From assembly GCA_024636875.1 (NCBI GenBank), contig JAGXGJ010000083.1:1-63734 (forward strand): 63,734 bases of DNA, read 5' to 3'. Position numbers and translations under genes: made by a program. Shown one piece after another: positions 1 through 9,534 of this stretch. How positions within the stretch are numbered: position 1 is the stretch's first letter; each line of letters begins with the position of its first letter. The notes under the pieces are model-generated. The model was not told the origin of the DNA. It saw only the letters and a program-made list of their open reading frames with translations, and ran no database searches. Source of the DNA: Methylococcaceae bacterium (GTDB lineage: Bacteria > Pseudomonadota > Gammaproteobacteria > Methylococcales > Methylomonadaceae).

Positions 1-48
1 CGAGATTCATGAGCGTCTCGTGGGCTCGGAGATGTGTATAAGAGACAG
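1..48. other. Illumina Nextera adapter remnant (not genomic)
   Basis: Bases 30-48 are the 19-bp Tn5 mosaic end (AGATGTGTATAAGAGACAG), preceded at 15-29 by GTCTCGTGGGCTCGG, the rest of the Nextera read-2 adapter. Bases 1-6 (CGAGAT) match the end of the P7 primer, and bases 7-14 (TCATGAGC) sit where the 8-base i7 index belongs. Translated on the minus strand it gives the well-known contaminant tail SLIHISEPTRRS. This is untrimmed library sequence at a contig end; genomic sequence starts at 49. Confidence 0.97.
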
Positions 49-1122
49 TTCTATGAGTGGTGGACGGGTCTTGTTCAGAAACGCTTTGTTCGGATGACGC
101 AGATCATAGATAAACTCGGATAATTCCTCGTATCGTTTATACGGGTCCGGATGCACGGCCTTCCTGAGCACTTCATCGATCCAGGCCGGGATTTCACGAT
201 CATCATCAAGTACCGGGTTATAGTTCAATTTCTTTTGTGCGGCTCTTGTCCTGGATTTAGCAACTTGGGCGCCATAAGGCAGCTTGCCTGTCAGCATTTG
301 ATAAGTGATTACACCCAAAGAAAACAGGTCCGAGCGTGTCGTCCCGCTTTCCCCTAAAAAATATTCCGGTGCGGTATATTGTGCTGTACCGAGTAGATTG
401 TTGCGCTCGATCGGTGATGTAATCTCCATCAGGCCGGCAACTCTCGTCGAACCGAAATCAATGATCTTCACCGTGCCTGTGCTGTCGATCATAATATTGT
501 CCGGCCTCAGGTCCTGATGCAACATTTCCAGCCGGTGAAATGCGCGTAATCCTTTGGCAATTTGTTCAACTATCCCCCGCGCTGTTTCCAGGTCGGGTTT
601 CGGGTTGTCGATCATCCACTGAGTCAAGGTCTGGCCATCAATGAATTCAGTGACGAAGTATAGATAGTTGCGTTTTCGCGTCTGTGCGCAAGGTTTCAGT
701 ACATAAGCGCTATTTATGCGCCGGGTGATCCAGTCCTCCATCAGAAACCGTTCCAGGTAAGCCGTATCACCCCGAAGATCAATTGATAGGGTTTTTATGA
801 TGACAGGCGTGTTTGTTTCATTATCCACCGCCAGATAAACGTGACTGCGACTGCTGAAGTGCACCTCCCTGACAATTTTGTACCCGTCAAAAATCATCCT
901 TGCGTCCAGTATCGGCGGGAACGGTAGTTCGGTTAACTGCTGATAAAGCTCATCCGCATCCTGATCCGGTAATTCTTCAACCCTGACAACCTGAATCGTG
1001 AGATTATCCGGGCTGCCTTGTGCGTATGCTTCATCTGCGATAACTTTCGCAGCTGTATCCAGATCATTTCCATGTTCCTTGATAGCATTGATTATAAAAT
1101 GAGCCGCGTCGATACCATCTCT
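49..1122 (-). pseudogene. PP2C phosphatase / Ser-Thr protein kinase fusion, truncated at both ends
   Basis: The protein aligns by eye with the intact phosphatase-kinase fusion at 38417-40141. Only the end of the PP2C domain remains (GSPDNLTIQVVR, matching HSDDNLTCQLIR of the paralogue), followed by a protein kinase domain. Kinase motifs seen are VIIK (ATP lysine), HQDLRPDN (catalytic loop, with HQD in place of HRD), DFGS and APEYFLGE. The glycine-rich loop is degenerate, as in the paralogue. The PP2C N-terminus stops near its DG metal motif, where IS110-family sequence begins, and the kinase C-terminus runs into the adapter at base 48, so the transmembrane tail of the paralogue cannot be seen. 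There is no credible start codon. It is probably a dead gene, though only the 5' break is biological. Confidence 0.8.
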
Positions 1123-1145
1123 CCCAATCAATCGCAAGTGGAAAA

Positions 1146-1410
1146 TTATCCCATTTGTGGTTGATAGGGTTGTTGGTGTTTTAGAACACCAAAGCAAATC
1201 TGTACCAATTTTCGCATTGCTGCGCCTAATGCTGACATTTTGCTTTTTTCTTTACCTGTTAAACGCTCATACTGAGCTTTAATATCAGGGTTATAGCGTG
1301 TTGCCACCACTGCCGCCATATAGAGTTTGGCGCGAATAACAGGATTGCCCGCCTTTGAAAGCCGTGACCGTCCTTTTACACTACTGCCCGATTCATGCTG
1401 TACGGGAACT
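1146..1410 (-). pseudogene. IS110-family transposase, C-terminal fragment
   Basis: The minus-strand frame ending at the TAA at 1146-1148 encodes SGSSVKGRSRLSKAGNP, then IRAKLYMAAVVATRYNP and AAMRKLVQICFGVLK. This is the typical end of the Transposase_20 domain of IS110/IS1111 transposases (GTS-V-G-R-RLSKAGN, LYMAA, MRKLL). The N-terminal DEDD half is missing, and the sequence from about 1414 to 1561 shows no recognisable coding. The fragment abuts the broken PP2C-kinase gene and probably disrupted it. IS110 elements often lack terminal inverted repeats, so its ends cannot be fixed from the sequence. Confidence 0.75.
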
Positions 1411-1561
1411 AAAATAACCGGGGTCAGTGTAAAGTTAAATGAAATGACTCAAATAAGTTCCTGTTACTGCTGCTCCGCCAAATGTGATCCTGGATGGAAG
1501 ACGTGCGCTCGCGTTGCGCTTTGGCACACATCTCCTCATGGAGTTAAGCTAACCTGTCAAT

Positions 1562-3025
1562 TTATTGCTGCCAGCCGTTGATCTCAAGGATAACGCCGTG
1601 ACCGGTAACATTGTGCTGAATACTGACGAAGTAGCGATTGCCTGTGCCGTCAAAAACACCACCGGTTGACTCAGCATTCAGATCGTTTAAAGACATTACC
1701 CTGGCGCAGGCATCGGCAAGTAAATCCTTATCGGCACCGTCATCAAGGCAAGACCAAATATCGTTGTTGCGGCCTGAGTCTGGGCCTTCGCCGTCCTCGT
1801 TGATAACCCAGTTACCTTTGCCGGGCTGGTAAGCAATGTTATCCATCATGGCAAAATCAGGAAAGCCGGTAACCAGCGTTTGGTATTCCGGTGTGGAGCC
1901 TGTATTCAGAGTGAAAGTAGCAGAATCAATCGTTTGAGAACTGGTAGTAATCGCAGATGCCTCTGTCAGGGTTCCGTCGGTTACACAAAAGGTTTCACCG
2001 TAAAACAGTGTTGTACCGTCCTCGCCGGTATTGTTTCCGCAGAAGCGGACGTTACCGGCAGCCAATGCCTTCTGATCAATGGCTAAATCTTCAGGCCGGT
2101 AATAAGTGCTCAGCTTCGCGGTAGTTGCGGCCAAGGCCAAATCGGTAATTTCGGCGGGGGGTATTTCGACCCAAACGCCTTTGCCGGCAGAAGTACCTTG
2201 GCCGAAATCAGTATTGCCTGAACGTTTACCGATGCGCAGACCGAATACGCGACCAGAAGCCAGAGGAGAGTTATCCAAACTAGAGATTGCAGCAACGCCG
2301 TCGGTGACTGGAGTTCCTTTATACAGAAAATCCGGGATAAATTTGAAGTAAGCTCCACCGCCGTTACCGTTGCCTGGACGTCTTTCATCCCCATAGTAGG
2401 TCACGCCGTTCGGATAGATGCCGACCCCTTCGAAGGATATGCGACCCAGAGCGCGCTGGAATTTGACATAAGCAGAACTCGTTGTGCCTGCATCACGATC
2501 AACCGTTATATCAGTGGTGTCCAAAGGATTGAGAATCTCAAGTATCTGTCCGGTGTTTCCAGCTTCTTCGCCTACTACAATAGTGCCCCAAGCTGTACGG
2601 TGAACTGGGTCGCAAGATTTCAAACCACTACTAATGATATCTTCAACCGAATGAGTCGAGATATTAACCCGCTGTACGCCAACCTGCTCGATATTTTGTT
2701 CGTTGCAAACGATCAAATGAGTCGGGGCGATGTCGTTTGGCCACAGTGCCATCATATCTATGTTGGCGCCCAGGTTTGGAGAATTGGCTACAACCGTCGC
2801 TTTAAGACCTCGCGCCAAAGTTATGAGGCTTCTGGCATCGGCTTCGGCGGTAGCAACAGAAACGCTTATCGTCGATGATTCGTCGAGCGTGCTTTTGGTG
2901 CCAAAAAAAGACACGGAATGTGCTTTGACAAGCGCCTCAATTTTTTGCCCAAAGTCGTGAGAAGCTAATACAGCAGTGGAAGCCAAAGCCACACTAACCG
3001 ATAAGGAAATAGAGCTAAATTTCAT
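1562..3025 (-). CDS. Secreted PhoX/DUF839-family phosphatase-like protein
   Basis: A 487-residue protein with a signal peptide (about residues 1-21, ending AVLA-SHDF). It carries blocks typical of the PhoX/DUF839 family: AWGTIVVGEE (about 145), FEGVGIYPNGVTYYGDE (about 200), GAYFKFIPDF, YRPEDLAID (about 310) and the terminal RYFVSIQHNVTGHG. In PhoX these regions form a beta-propeller holding calcium and iron at the active site for phosphomonoester hydrolysis. Export fits the Sec pathway; no twin-arginine motif is visible, unlike classical PhoX. It lies divergently from a secreted 5'-nucleotidase and a glycerophosphodiesterase, suggesting phosphorus acquisition. The family is assigned with confidence; true alkaline phosphatase activity is inferred. 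Confidence 0.8.
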   Translation of the reverse strand: MKFSSISLSVSVALASTAVLASHDFGQKIEALVKAHSVSFFGTKSTLDESSTISVSVATAEADARSLITLARGLKATVVANSPNLGANIDMMALWPNDIAPTHLIVCNEQNIEQVGVQRVNISTHSVEDIISSGLKSCDPVHRTAWGTIVVGEEAGNTGQILEILNPLDTTDITVDRDAGTTSSAYVKFQRALGRISFEGVGIYPNGVTYYGDERRPGNGNGGGAYFKFIPDFLYKGTPVTDGVAAISSLDNSPLASGRVFGLRIGKRSGNTDFGQGTSAGKGVWVEIPPAEITDLALAATTAKLSTYYRPEDLAIDQKALAAGNVRFCGNNTGEDGTTLFYGETFCVTDGTLTEASAITTSSQTIDSATFTLNTGSTPEYQTLVTGFPDFAMMDNIAYQPGKGNWVINEDGEGPDSGRNNDIWSCLDDGADKDLLADACARVMSLNDLNAESTGGVFDGTGNRYFVSIQHNVTGHGVILEINGWQQ

Positions 3026-3712
3026 TGAATTACTCCAGTTAAATCAGATTGATCGGAATTTTGTTTTGGCGTCAGCTTAAGGACGTCCAATTGAATTTAC
3101 CTGTCTTTTATTAAAAGGATGTGACTTAACAGTTATATTTCAATGACACGTGAAGAAGTAAAAGGCGGCTTACCCGGCGTAATAACTGGCAGTTCCCGAA
3201 CGCAAACAAAAAAATAACACCAGATCATCTAAAATATTAATAATTACTCATTACCTGCCAGACAATCCGTATCGGGCCCGTTCAATGCCGGTTTATTTCC
3301 GAATGAAGACTTTGACGGCACGCTGAAGCCGGAACGATTGTTTTTCATCGGCAGTCGGCTGTGACAAATTATGCGTAGACATTGCCCTTGAAGGGAGGTT
3401 AGCTGTTTTTCGGATTGCACACAGCTATTGCTTAATAGTACAACGCCTAACAGAGAGCGATATTATTGAGCGCTGGGTATTTACCCATTACCAAAATTCA
3501 AACTCCATAGCTTCTGACCCCGATTCTTCATTGTGTTGTAACCGCAATTTCACATTGTTGAGTTATGGTTAAGTACATTCGTAACCGAGTTGATTATTCA
3601 TCTATCAGGTTCTCCTCGCGAATAGCAAATGGCGTCAGTCAAAGAGGCAAGAATAAACACCCCCACTGATATCCCAACCCTTATTATCAAGGTATAGAAA
3701 AAGAGCAAACTC
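3026..3712. other. Divergent intergenic region between phoX-like and 5'-nucleotidase genes
   Basis: A 687-base region holding the promoters of both flanking genes. No convincing Pho box (two 7-bp repeats spaced by 4 bases) was found by eye. It contains one short coding-like relic at 3233-3364, listed separately; the rest is AT-rich with no recognised feature. Confidence 0.5.
3233..3364 (+). pseudogene. Short coding relic, possible end of a secreted phosphatase
   Basis: A 43-codon open stretch without a start codon encodes SGPFNAGLFPNEDFDG and then LKPERLFFIGSRL before a TGA. The pattern (SGP, NAG, FGPN-like, D) recalls the C-terminal end of PhoD-like phosphatases, which would fit the flanking phosphatase genes. 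The match is weak and rests on a few residues, so it could be a chance frame. Confidence 0.25.
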
Positions 3713-5494
3713 ATGAAAATGCAACAAATCGCTAGCGGCATAGCCTTGATATTTGCTGTTACAAGTATTACTCAGGCAAACGACAGTGAAAAAAATCATA
3801 AAAAGCCAAAACTACCCGTTCACGTCAAAATAGTTGCAATAAACGATTTTCACGGGCAGATGGAATCTCCAGGCAGTTTACGTAATGTGCCTGCAACATC
3901 GGCACTGCCGAACCCTCCGACAACTCCGGCAGGAGGTATCGATTGGATAGCGGGTTATATCGCCGACCTAAGAAATAAAAATCTCTATACAACCGTTGTG
4001 TCAGCAGGCGATCTTATCGGTGCAAGCCCTTTGGTATCGGCCCTGTTTCACGATGAAGGCACCATCGAAACCATGAACCGTGCTGGTTTGGATATTAATG
4101 CTGTTGGTAATCACGAGTTTGACGAAGGCAAGGATGAGCTGTTACGTATGCAAAAGGGCGGCTGCCATTCTGTTGATGAAAATAGCTGCCAGGGCGATCG
4201 GGTTGGGACACCGGTTCCGTTTGAAGGCGCTAGGTTCAGGTTTTTGGCGGCTAATGTTGTAGAGACTGCAACCGGAAAAACAATCTTTCCTTCTTATGTC
4301 ATCAAGAAATATGACGACGTCAAAGTTGCCTTTATCGGCCTGACACTAAAGACAACGCCTTCCATTGTGACTCCAACAGGCGTGGCCGGTCTGGAATTCA
4401 AAGACGAAGCGGCAACCATCAATGCCTTGATTCCAAAACTTTACAAAAAAGGCGCCAAAGCCATTGTCGTATTAATCCATCAAGGCGGCACAATACCTGT
4501 GGTTCAAGCGATTTCGACTATCAACTCGTGCGACGGAAATCTGGCGGGTTCTCCGATAAAAACCATCGTCAATCAGCTCTCCAATTCGGTTGACCTGGTC
4601 ATCTCCGGACATACACATCAAGCCTATAACTGCATGATTACAACCAGGGATGAAAGCCATTTGATTCCGGTAACGAGCGCCAATGCTCAAGGCCGGGTAT
4701 TTACCGATATCGATATGGTCATCGATGCCAACTCCGGTAAAGTGCGGAGCGTTAATCCGGTCAATGTTGCGGTAGATCGAACGAATGCGATTATTACTCC
4801 GGATGCTGATATTAAACTCATTGCCGACAACTACAAGACGCTTGTGCAGGCTATTGCCAACCGTGTCATCGGCAGCATTACTGAAACCCTGTCGCGAACC
4901 GCCAATGCTGCGGGTGAATCCGCACTGGGCGATGTCATTGCCGATGCCCAGCTTGACGCCACTAAAGCTCCGGGATTCGGCAATGCGGTGGTGGCCTTTA
5001 TGAATCCTGGCGGGATTCGTGCCGACCTGTTATTTGCTTCCAGCAGCGCGGGTGAAGGCGATGGCAACGTCACATTTGGCGAAGCGTTCACTGTTCAACC
5101 TTTCGGCAACAGTCTGGTCACGCTGACATTAACCGGCGCTCAAATTGAGGAATTACTCGAACAGCAATTTACCGGTTGTCCGAACGCTCAGCCATTCAAC
5201 CGTATACTGTCGGTCTCTGAGGGCTTCATCTACGAATGGGATTCGCTAGGCGCTGCATGTGACAAAATCAATCCTGCCGGCATCAAGATTAACGGCGTTA
5301 TAGTCGACCCGTTGGCAACTTATCGGGTCACGATTAACAGCTTTCTTGCTGACGGCGGCGATAATTTCAAAGTCCTGGTACATGGCGGCAACCGTCTGGG
5401 TGGTGCGCAAGACAGCGATGCCCTGGAATCCTACTTTACAGCTAATTCACCGGTATCACCCGGTTTACTGGATCGAATCCTGCACTTGCCTTAA
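3713..5494 (+). CDS. Periplasmic 5'-nucleotidase / metallophosphatase (UshA family)
   Basis: A 593-residue protein with an N-terminal signal peptide (about 1-22). A calcineurin-like metallophosphatase domain fills about residues 38-350, with the metal motifs NDFHG (about 45), AGDLIGASP (about 98), GNHEFDEG (about 130) and SGHTHQAYNC (about 300). A 5_nucleotid_C domain follows (about 390-565), with NPGGIRADL, the typical substrate-binding motif, and FLADGGDNF near the end. The length fits UshA/YfkN single-module enzymes, which release phosphate from extracellular nucleotides. It starts with ATG after a weak AAAGAG ribosome site. A 220-base gap separates it from the GDPD gene on the same strand. 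Confidence 0.88.
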   Translation: MKMQQIASGIALIFAVTSITQANDSEKNHKKPKLPVHVKIVAINDFHGQMESPGSLRNVPATSALPNPPTTPAGGIDWIAGYIADLRNKNLYTTVVSAGDLIGASPLVSALFHDEGTIETMNRAGLDINAVGNHEFDEGKDELLRMQKGGCHSVDENSCQGDRVGTPVPFEGARFRFLAANVVETATGKTIFPSYVIKKYDDVKVAFIGLTLKTTPSIVTPTGVAGLEFKDEAATINALIPKLYKKGAKAIVVLIHQGGTIPVVQAISTINSCDGNLAGSPIKTIVNQLSNSVDLVISGHTHQAYNCMITTRDESHLIPVTSANAQGRVFTDIDMVIDANSGKVRSVNPVNVAVDRTNAIITPDADIKLIADNYKTLVQAIANRVIGSITETLSRTANAAGESALGDVIADAQLDATKAPGFGNAVVAFMNPGGIRADLLFASSSAGEGDGNVTFGEAFTVQPFGNSLVTLTLTGAQIEELLEQQFTGCPNAQPFNRILSVSEGFIYEWDSLGAACDKINPAGIKINGVIVDPLATYRVTINSFLADGGDNFKVLVHGGNRLGGAQDSDALESYFTANSPVSPGLLDRILHLP

Positions 5495-5715
5495 ACGCAA
5501 CAGTATGGGCTTGAGCGGGGCGGGTGTTTGCAACCCTGCCATGATCGTTTTGGGCCTGATCGCCCAGAATAAAGCTAAACGTAACAATCATGAAGATGGT
5601 TTTCATCAATTGTTAACAAAATCAACATCAAATAGACACAAAAACAAAGTAATGTTCATGGCTCAATCACCCGATCGAACATTATAAATTTACCTAACCC
5701 TCATTGGAGACTACC

Positions 5716-6969
5716 ATGAACCTGTTTAAGGCCCTACTCACTATTGCGGGTGTGATGACCGCACTGTCAACACTTGCCGCATCGTCTAACATGAAAGACG
5801 ATGGCCATAAAAACCGCTGGCGCTCCGAGCAAAATGTCCAGTTGGGTCCAAGACCTTTTTTCCTGGTTGAAGATATGGAGAAGAGTGAGCTTAAAAGCAC
5901 TCTTCAGCAATGTTCTGAAGGCCCCTTTTATAAAACTGATTTTTCGATCGGCCACCGTGGCGCCGCTTTGCAATTTCCCGAACACACCCAACAATCTTAT
6001 GAAGCAGCGGCACGGATGGGGGCGGGTATTGTCGAGTGCGACGTCACTTTTACAAAGGATAAGGAACTGGTTTGCCGCCATTCACAATGCGACCTGGAGA
6101 CGACGACCAATATTCTGGAAACCAATTTGGCCAGAAAGTGCTCCGTTCAACCTGATTTGACCAGCGACACACCTTATATCAATGTGAAATGCTGCACCAG
6201 CGATATTACCTTGGTCGAGTTTAAAACGTTGAAAGGCAAGATGGACGCAGGCAATCGAAATGCAAAAACGCTTGAGGAATTTCTGAATGCCACCCTCGGC
6301 TTCCGTACAGACTTATATTCCGCCGCCGGGACTGTGCTCAGTCATGCTGAGAGCATTGAGTTGTTCAAAACATTGGGCGTAAAAATGACGCCTGAATTAA
6401 AGGCGCCCAGTGTAGTGATGCCTTTTGACGGTTTTACCCAGCAGGCTTATGCCCAAAAAATGATTAATGAATATAAGCTGGCCGGAGTTAAGGCCAAAAA
6501 CGTGTATCCACAATCTTTTAGTCTCGAAGACATTAGTTACTGGATTACCAACGAACCAGCATTTGGCCAGCAAGCGGTTTTTCTTGAAGACTTGAATGTC
6601 CCGGCTGACCTGCCAACAGCGATCGCAAGGTTGCCTTTACTGGCCGCAGAAGGTATAAAAATTGTTGCGCCTCCGATGTGGGTTCTCGTGACTCTCGATG
6701 TCAATAACAAGATTGTTCCATCAGAATACGCTATAGCCGCCAAGGCTGCCGGGTTAGACATCATAACCTGGACGCTGGAACGTTCCGGCCTCTTAAAAAA
6801 TATCAGCGGCAATTCTTTTTATTATCAGTCAGTCACTGATGCCATTAAAACGGATGGCGACACTATGGTAATGCTCGATGTACTTGCGCAAGATGTGGGT
6901 GTACTCGGTATCTTCTCGGATTGGCCTGCTACAGTAACCTATTATGCCAACTGCATGAACTTGAATTAA
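5716..6969 (+). CDS. Secreted glycerophosphodiester phosphodiesterase family protein
   Basis: About 417 residues. The ATG at 5716 is preferred because GGAG lies 6 bases upstream; the longer frame opens with a TTG at 5704. A signal peptide ([18 protein letters not shown], then TLAAS) is followed by a GDPD TIM-barrel. Motifs are [13 protein letters not shown] (about 78), [19 protein letters not shown] (about 102, with the E-x-D metal pair and catalytic His) and LKAPSV (metal Glu of the family's PELK position). The C-terminal part ends with [11 protein letters not shown], the usual late-barrel strand. It hydrolyses glycerophosphodiesters, giving glycerol-3-phosphate. It is larger than E. coli GlpQ and resembles fungal or plant-like secreted GDPDs. 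It probably acts with the neighbouring phosphatases. Confidence 0.85.
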   Translation: MNLFKALLTIAGVMTALSTLAASSNMKDDGHKNRWRSEQNVQLGPRPFFLVEDMEKSELKSTLQQCSEGPFYKTDFSIGHRGAALQFPEHTQQSYEAAARMGAGIVECDVTFTKDKELVCRHSQCDLETTTNILETNLARKCSVQPDLTSDTPYINVKCCTSDITLVEFKTLKGKMDAGNRNAKTLEEFLNATLGFRTDLYSAAGTVLSHAESIELFKTLGVKMTPELKAPSVVMPFDGFTQQAYAQKMINEYKLAGVKAKNVYPQSFSLEDISYWITNEPAFGQQAVFLEDLNVPADLPTAIARLPLLAAEGIKIVAPPMWVLVTLDVNNKIVPSEYAIAAKAAGLDIITWTLERSGLLKNISGNSFYYQSVTDAIKTDGDTMVMLDVLAQDVGVLGIFSDWPATVTYYANCMNLN

Positions 6970-7318
6970 TATTGTCATCGAAAAAGGCGGGCGGCTGGCT
7001 CAGAGCAATTGCACTATGATTTGTGGATAGGAATTTTTTTATAATCAACAGCTAACCCATCCTAGTTGTTAATGGCGAATTAAACTGAGCCAAAAATGAC
7101 CATTAATTTTATCCCACTTTTATTTCGATGCCCCAATATTGAATTGACACTCGGTTTTTATTTGCCTTGGATTCTTCGTCAAACTTCGGTGGCAGTTAGT
7201 TCGGCAACGAACCGCGCATGGGTTGAGTATAGAAAGCTTATATTCCCGCAATACCGGTAGCCGGTTGCCCGGCAACATTTCCGGTTGGAAATTTTATTAC
7301 GATTATTTAAGGTCAACT
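6970..7318. other. Convergent intergenic region
   Basis: About 350 bases between the end of the GDPD gene and the end of the yqaA-like gene. No gene, RNA or strong terminator hairpin was recognised. Confidence 0.4.
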
Positions 7319-7750
7319 TCACAGCAGCGACTGAGCTTCAAGGTAAACAACCAAAATGTAGCGCAGCGCCTTACCTGAGCCGACCAATAACAGAAAAAGC
7401 CATAGCCGGACTTTCATGATGCCGGCAATTAGCGTCAGCGCATCGCCACCCACCGGCATCCAGGCTAGCAACAACGACCAGACGCCGTAATGCTGGTACC
7501 AACGCTGGGCTTTTTCGATCTGTGCCTTGCTGAAATAAAACCAACGCCGATCCTGAAAATGTAGCAAATAAATTCCCAGGAACCAGTTAACTACCGCGCC
7601 CAGCGTATTACCGAGCGTGGCTATAAACACCAGTATGAAAGGATCTCCTCCATCGCGCAGCAATGCAAACAAAATTACTTCGGAATAGAAGGGAAAAAAA
7701 GTCGCTGCCAGGAAAGCTGAACCGAATAGCAATAAGTAAGATGTGATCAT
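7319..7750 (-). CDS. yqaA: YqaA/DedA-family small inner-membrane protein
   Basis: A 143-residue protein with about four membrane segments. The motifs FPFYSEVILFALL (about 20), GNTLGAVVNWFLG (about 48) and WMPVGGDALTLIAG (about 97) are those of the SNARE-associated/VTT domain in YqaA. DedA-type proteins affect membrane homeostasis and may move lipid carriers; no specific substrate can be assigned. Its start overlaps the stop of the C26 hydrolase gene by four bases (ATGA type), so the two are probably translationally coupled. The operon is amidoligase, C26 hydrolase, then this gene. Confidence 0.85.
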   Translation of the reverse strand: MITSYLLLFGSAFLAATFFPFYSEVILFALLRDGGDPFILVFIATLGNTLGAVVNWFLGIYLLHFQDRRWFYFSKAQIEKAQRWYQHYGVWSLLLAWMPVGGDALTLIAGIMKVRLWLFLLLVGSGKALRYILVVYLEAQSLL

Positions 7751-8412
7751 CTAGCACTCTGCAAAAGCCATCGAAAGATTGAGTACTGGGACGGCAAATA
7801 GAACAGGTATTCCGGATGCCATTGAATACCTATGATTCTGGTATCCGTGAAGCACTCCACCGCTTGGATGATCCGATCAAGATCCCAGCCTACTGTTCTG
7901 AGTCCGGCACCAGTTTTCTTGATTGCCTGATGGTGCAGACTATTAACTCGCAGATGCGTTTTTCCACAGATCTTAGCCAGTTGTGAGCTTGCTTCCAGCT
8001 GGACTTGCTTTGTCGGTAACAGTCCGGGTCGATTATAAGTATGTTTCCGTAGCGCGCGAATGTCTTGATGAAGCGTACCGCCTAGTACAATATTGATCAG
8101 TTGGGCGCCCCTGCATATCCCCAGCAGCGGGATATTTTTTTTCAGCGCCTTGTGAATCCATTCGATTTCCAGACGGTCGCGTCCCGGGTCGACTTTGACC
8201 TTGTCATCGATGTCGCCCTTGTAGTGCTCCGGGCTGATGTCGTCGCCGCCACCTATAATAAGCGCACCCAGTGGTTCTCCGCTCGGATAATGACGAACAC
8301 TGATACGTTCCGGGATCGCGCCGGCCAGACGCAATGCTAGCGCTGTGCACCACCAACTTGGAGACCAGCTCCGGCCATTGCCGGTTACGCCAATTCTTGG
8401 TCTTTTAGCCAT
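7747..8412 (-). CDS. Class I glutamine-amidotransferase-like hydrolase (peptidase C26)
   Basis: A 221-residue protein. The nucleophile elbow LGICRGAQLINI (Cys near residue 99), the oxyanion-side GGGDDISPEHY and the His/Glu motif GIQWHPEYL (about 200) give a full Cys-His-Glu triad as in PuuD/gamma-glutamyl-GABA hydrolase. The enzyme should hydrolyse a gamma-glutamyl or similar amide. The N-terminus is short (KRPRIGVTGNGRSW). The gene overlaps the upstream amidoligase gene by 28 bases and the downstream yqaA by 4. Pairing of this fold with an amidoligase is a described genomic theme, in which the hydrolase may remove or supply the amide; the substrate here is unknown. Confidence 0.85.
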   Translation of the reverse strand: MAKRPRIGVTGNGRSWSPSWWCTALALRLAGAIPERISVRHYPSGEPLGALIIGGGDDISPEHYKGDIDDKVKVDPGRDRLEIEWIHKALKKNIPLLGICRGAQLINIVLGGTLHQDIRALRKHTYNRPGLLPTKQVQLEASSQLAKICGKTHLRVNSLHHQAIKKTGAGLRTVGWDLDRIIQAVECFTDTRIIGIQWHPEYLFYLPSQYSIFRWLLQSAR

Positions 8413-9374
8413 CGGCCAATAAACTCCACCCAGTCATTGCGGCTTACACCGATAACAGGACGTGCTGCTGCCAGAAAGGCCGTGCTCAGATCATCGAGGT
8501 CATCCGGTCGATGTGCTAACTGCTCCACTACCCACCAGGTATTCCAGGAATCGGCCAGCGACCAGTCCAACCGCTCGATATGACAATTCGGCAAGCGATA
8601 ATGAAACGCGGGGCGGGCCTTGATTTTCGGATCGTTCACCGCGTGCCGCACAGCGTCATTATCGATATGCGCCAGCAACGGCAGTAAATCCAGGGCCCGG
8701 TTGCGGCTTGCGTTATACTCAAGATAATCGGCAAAAATCTGTTCTATCGTGGCTTGCGACCGGGACAGCAACTGTTTCAGGTAGGCCTCCGGATATAGGT
8801 CGATATAAGGACTCATTTTCCGGGTTACATCGACTTCATGAGCAGCCACCAGCCACCATTGAAGAAGGGAGAACGCTCTTAAGTAGGAAAACAGGGTTTC
8901 GGCATCCAATTGAGGAATTTCGGTATTGATATGCACGCCATAAGCTGCCAGCAGCGATTCTTCGGTACCCACCGCGCCCGCTTTCCGCAATGTATCGACC
9001 ATCGGCACCAGCGCCTCAAGATCGGCGAGCGGAATCGGCGGACAGGCAATCTCGACTGGAACCAGCAGGGTTGCAGCCTGAGTCAACAGGTCGACCCACT
9101 CTCTGTGTTGATACTCTTGTTCATATTCTTTGGCCGTGCGTTTCAGATAGCTCCAGTCCAGCTCAATATTGAAATCACCCAACACGTCGACGTGAAGCAC
9201 CCACTCGGCAGCAGACTTCTTTCCCAAGTTGCCACCTAGCGAGGACTGAAGCGTCTCGGCCGTTTGGCTGAGGCTGAGACCGGAAAACTCTAATTCGAAC
9301 CCCACCAGCCTGGGGCTGCCATCATTTTTATGGGTGATGGGTGGAGACTTGAAACGTACAATATGATTCGACAT
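8385..9374 (-). CDS. Putative amidoligase (Amidoligase_2 family, glutamine synthetase-like fold)
   Basis: About 329 residues from the ATG at 9374 (SNHIVRFKSPP). A longer open frame reaches 9641 but has no family similarity there. Diagnostic motifs are VGFELEFSGL (about 24, metal-binding Glu residues), ELDWSYLK (about 72), VEIACPPIPL (about 107) and GVHINTEIP (about 148). The family is predicted to form amide or peptide bonds with ATP, by comparison with gamma-glutamyl-cysteine ligase-like and glutamine synthetase folds; no member of this subgroup has a well-known product to my knowledge. It overlaps the C26 hydrolase gene by 28 bases, so the pair probably works together. A 160-base gap separates it from the PRC-barrel gene upstream. 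Confidence 0.8.
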   Translation of the reverse strand: MSNHIVRFKSPPITHKNDGSPRLVGFELEFSGLSLSQTAETLQSSLGGNLGKKSAAEWVLHVDVLGDFNIELDWSYLKRTAKEYEQEYQHREWVDLLTQAATLLVPVEIACPPIPLADLEALVPMVDTLRKAGAVGTEESLLAAYGVHINTEIPQLDAETLFSYLRAFSLLQWWLVAAHEVDVTRKMSPYIDLYPEAYLKQLLSRSQATIEQIFADYLEYNASRNRALDLLPLLAHIDNDAVRHAVNDPKIKARPAFHYRLPNCHIERLDWSLADSWNTWWVVEQLAHRPDDLDDLSTAFLAAARPVIGVSRNDWVEFIGRWLKDQELA

Positions 9375-9534
9375 AAAGAAGACCTTGAATAGGTTCGAGC
9401 TTAAGTTACAGCGGCATACCAGATCTTGAATAATAGCATGAACTAATCTGAATTTATTGATTATCCATGGTGCCAGTACAATACGAATGGATATGCATCC
9501 GATAGTCCCATGCTTCGATTTAGACTGTTTAGCT

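Noticed and set aside
3026-3712. Pho box upstream of the phosphatase genes
   Set aside because: TGTCAT-like and CTGTTA-like words occur but at the wrong spacing.
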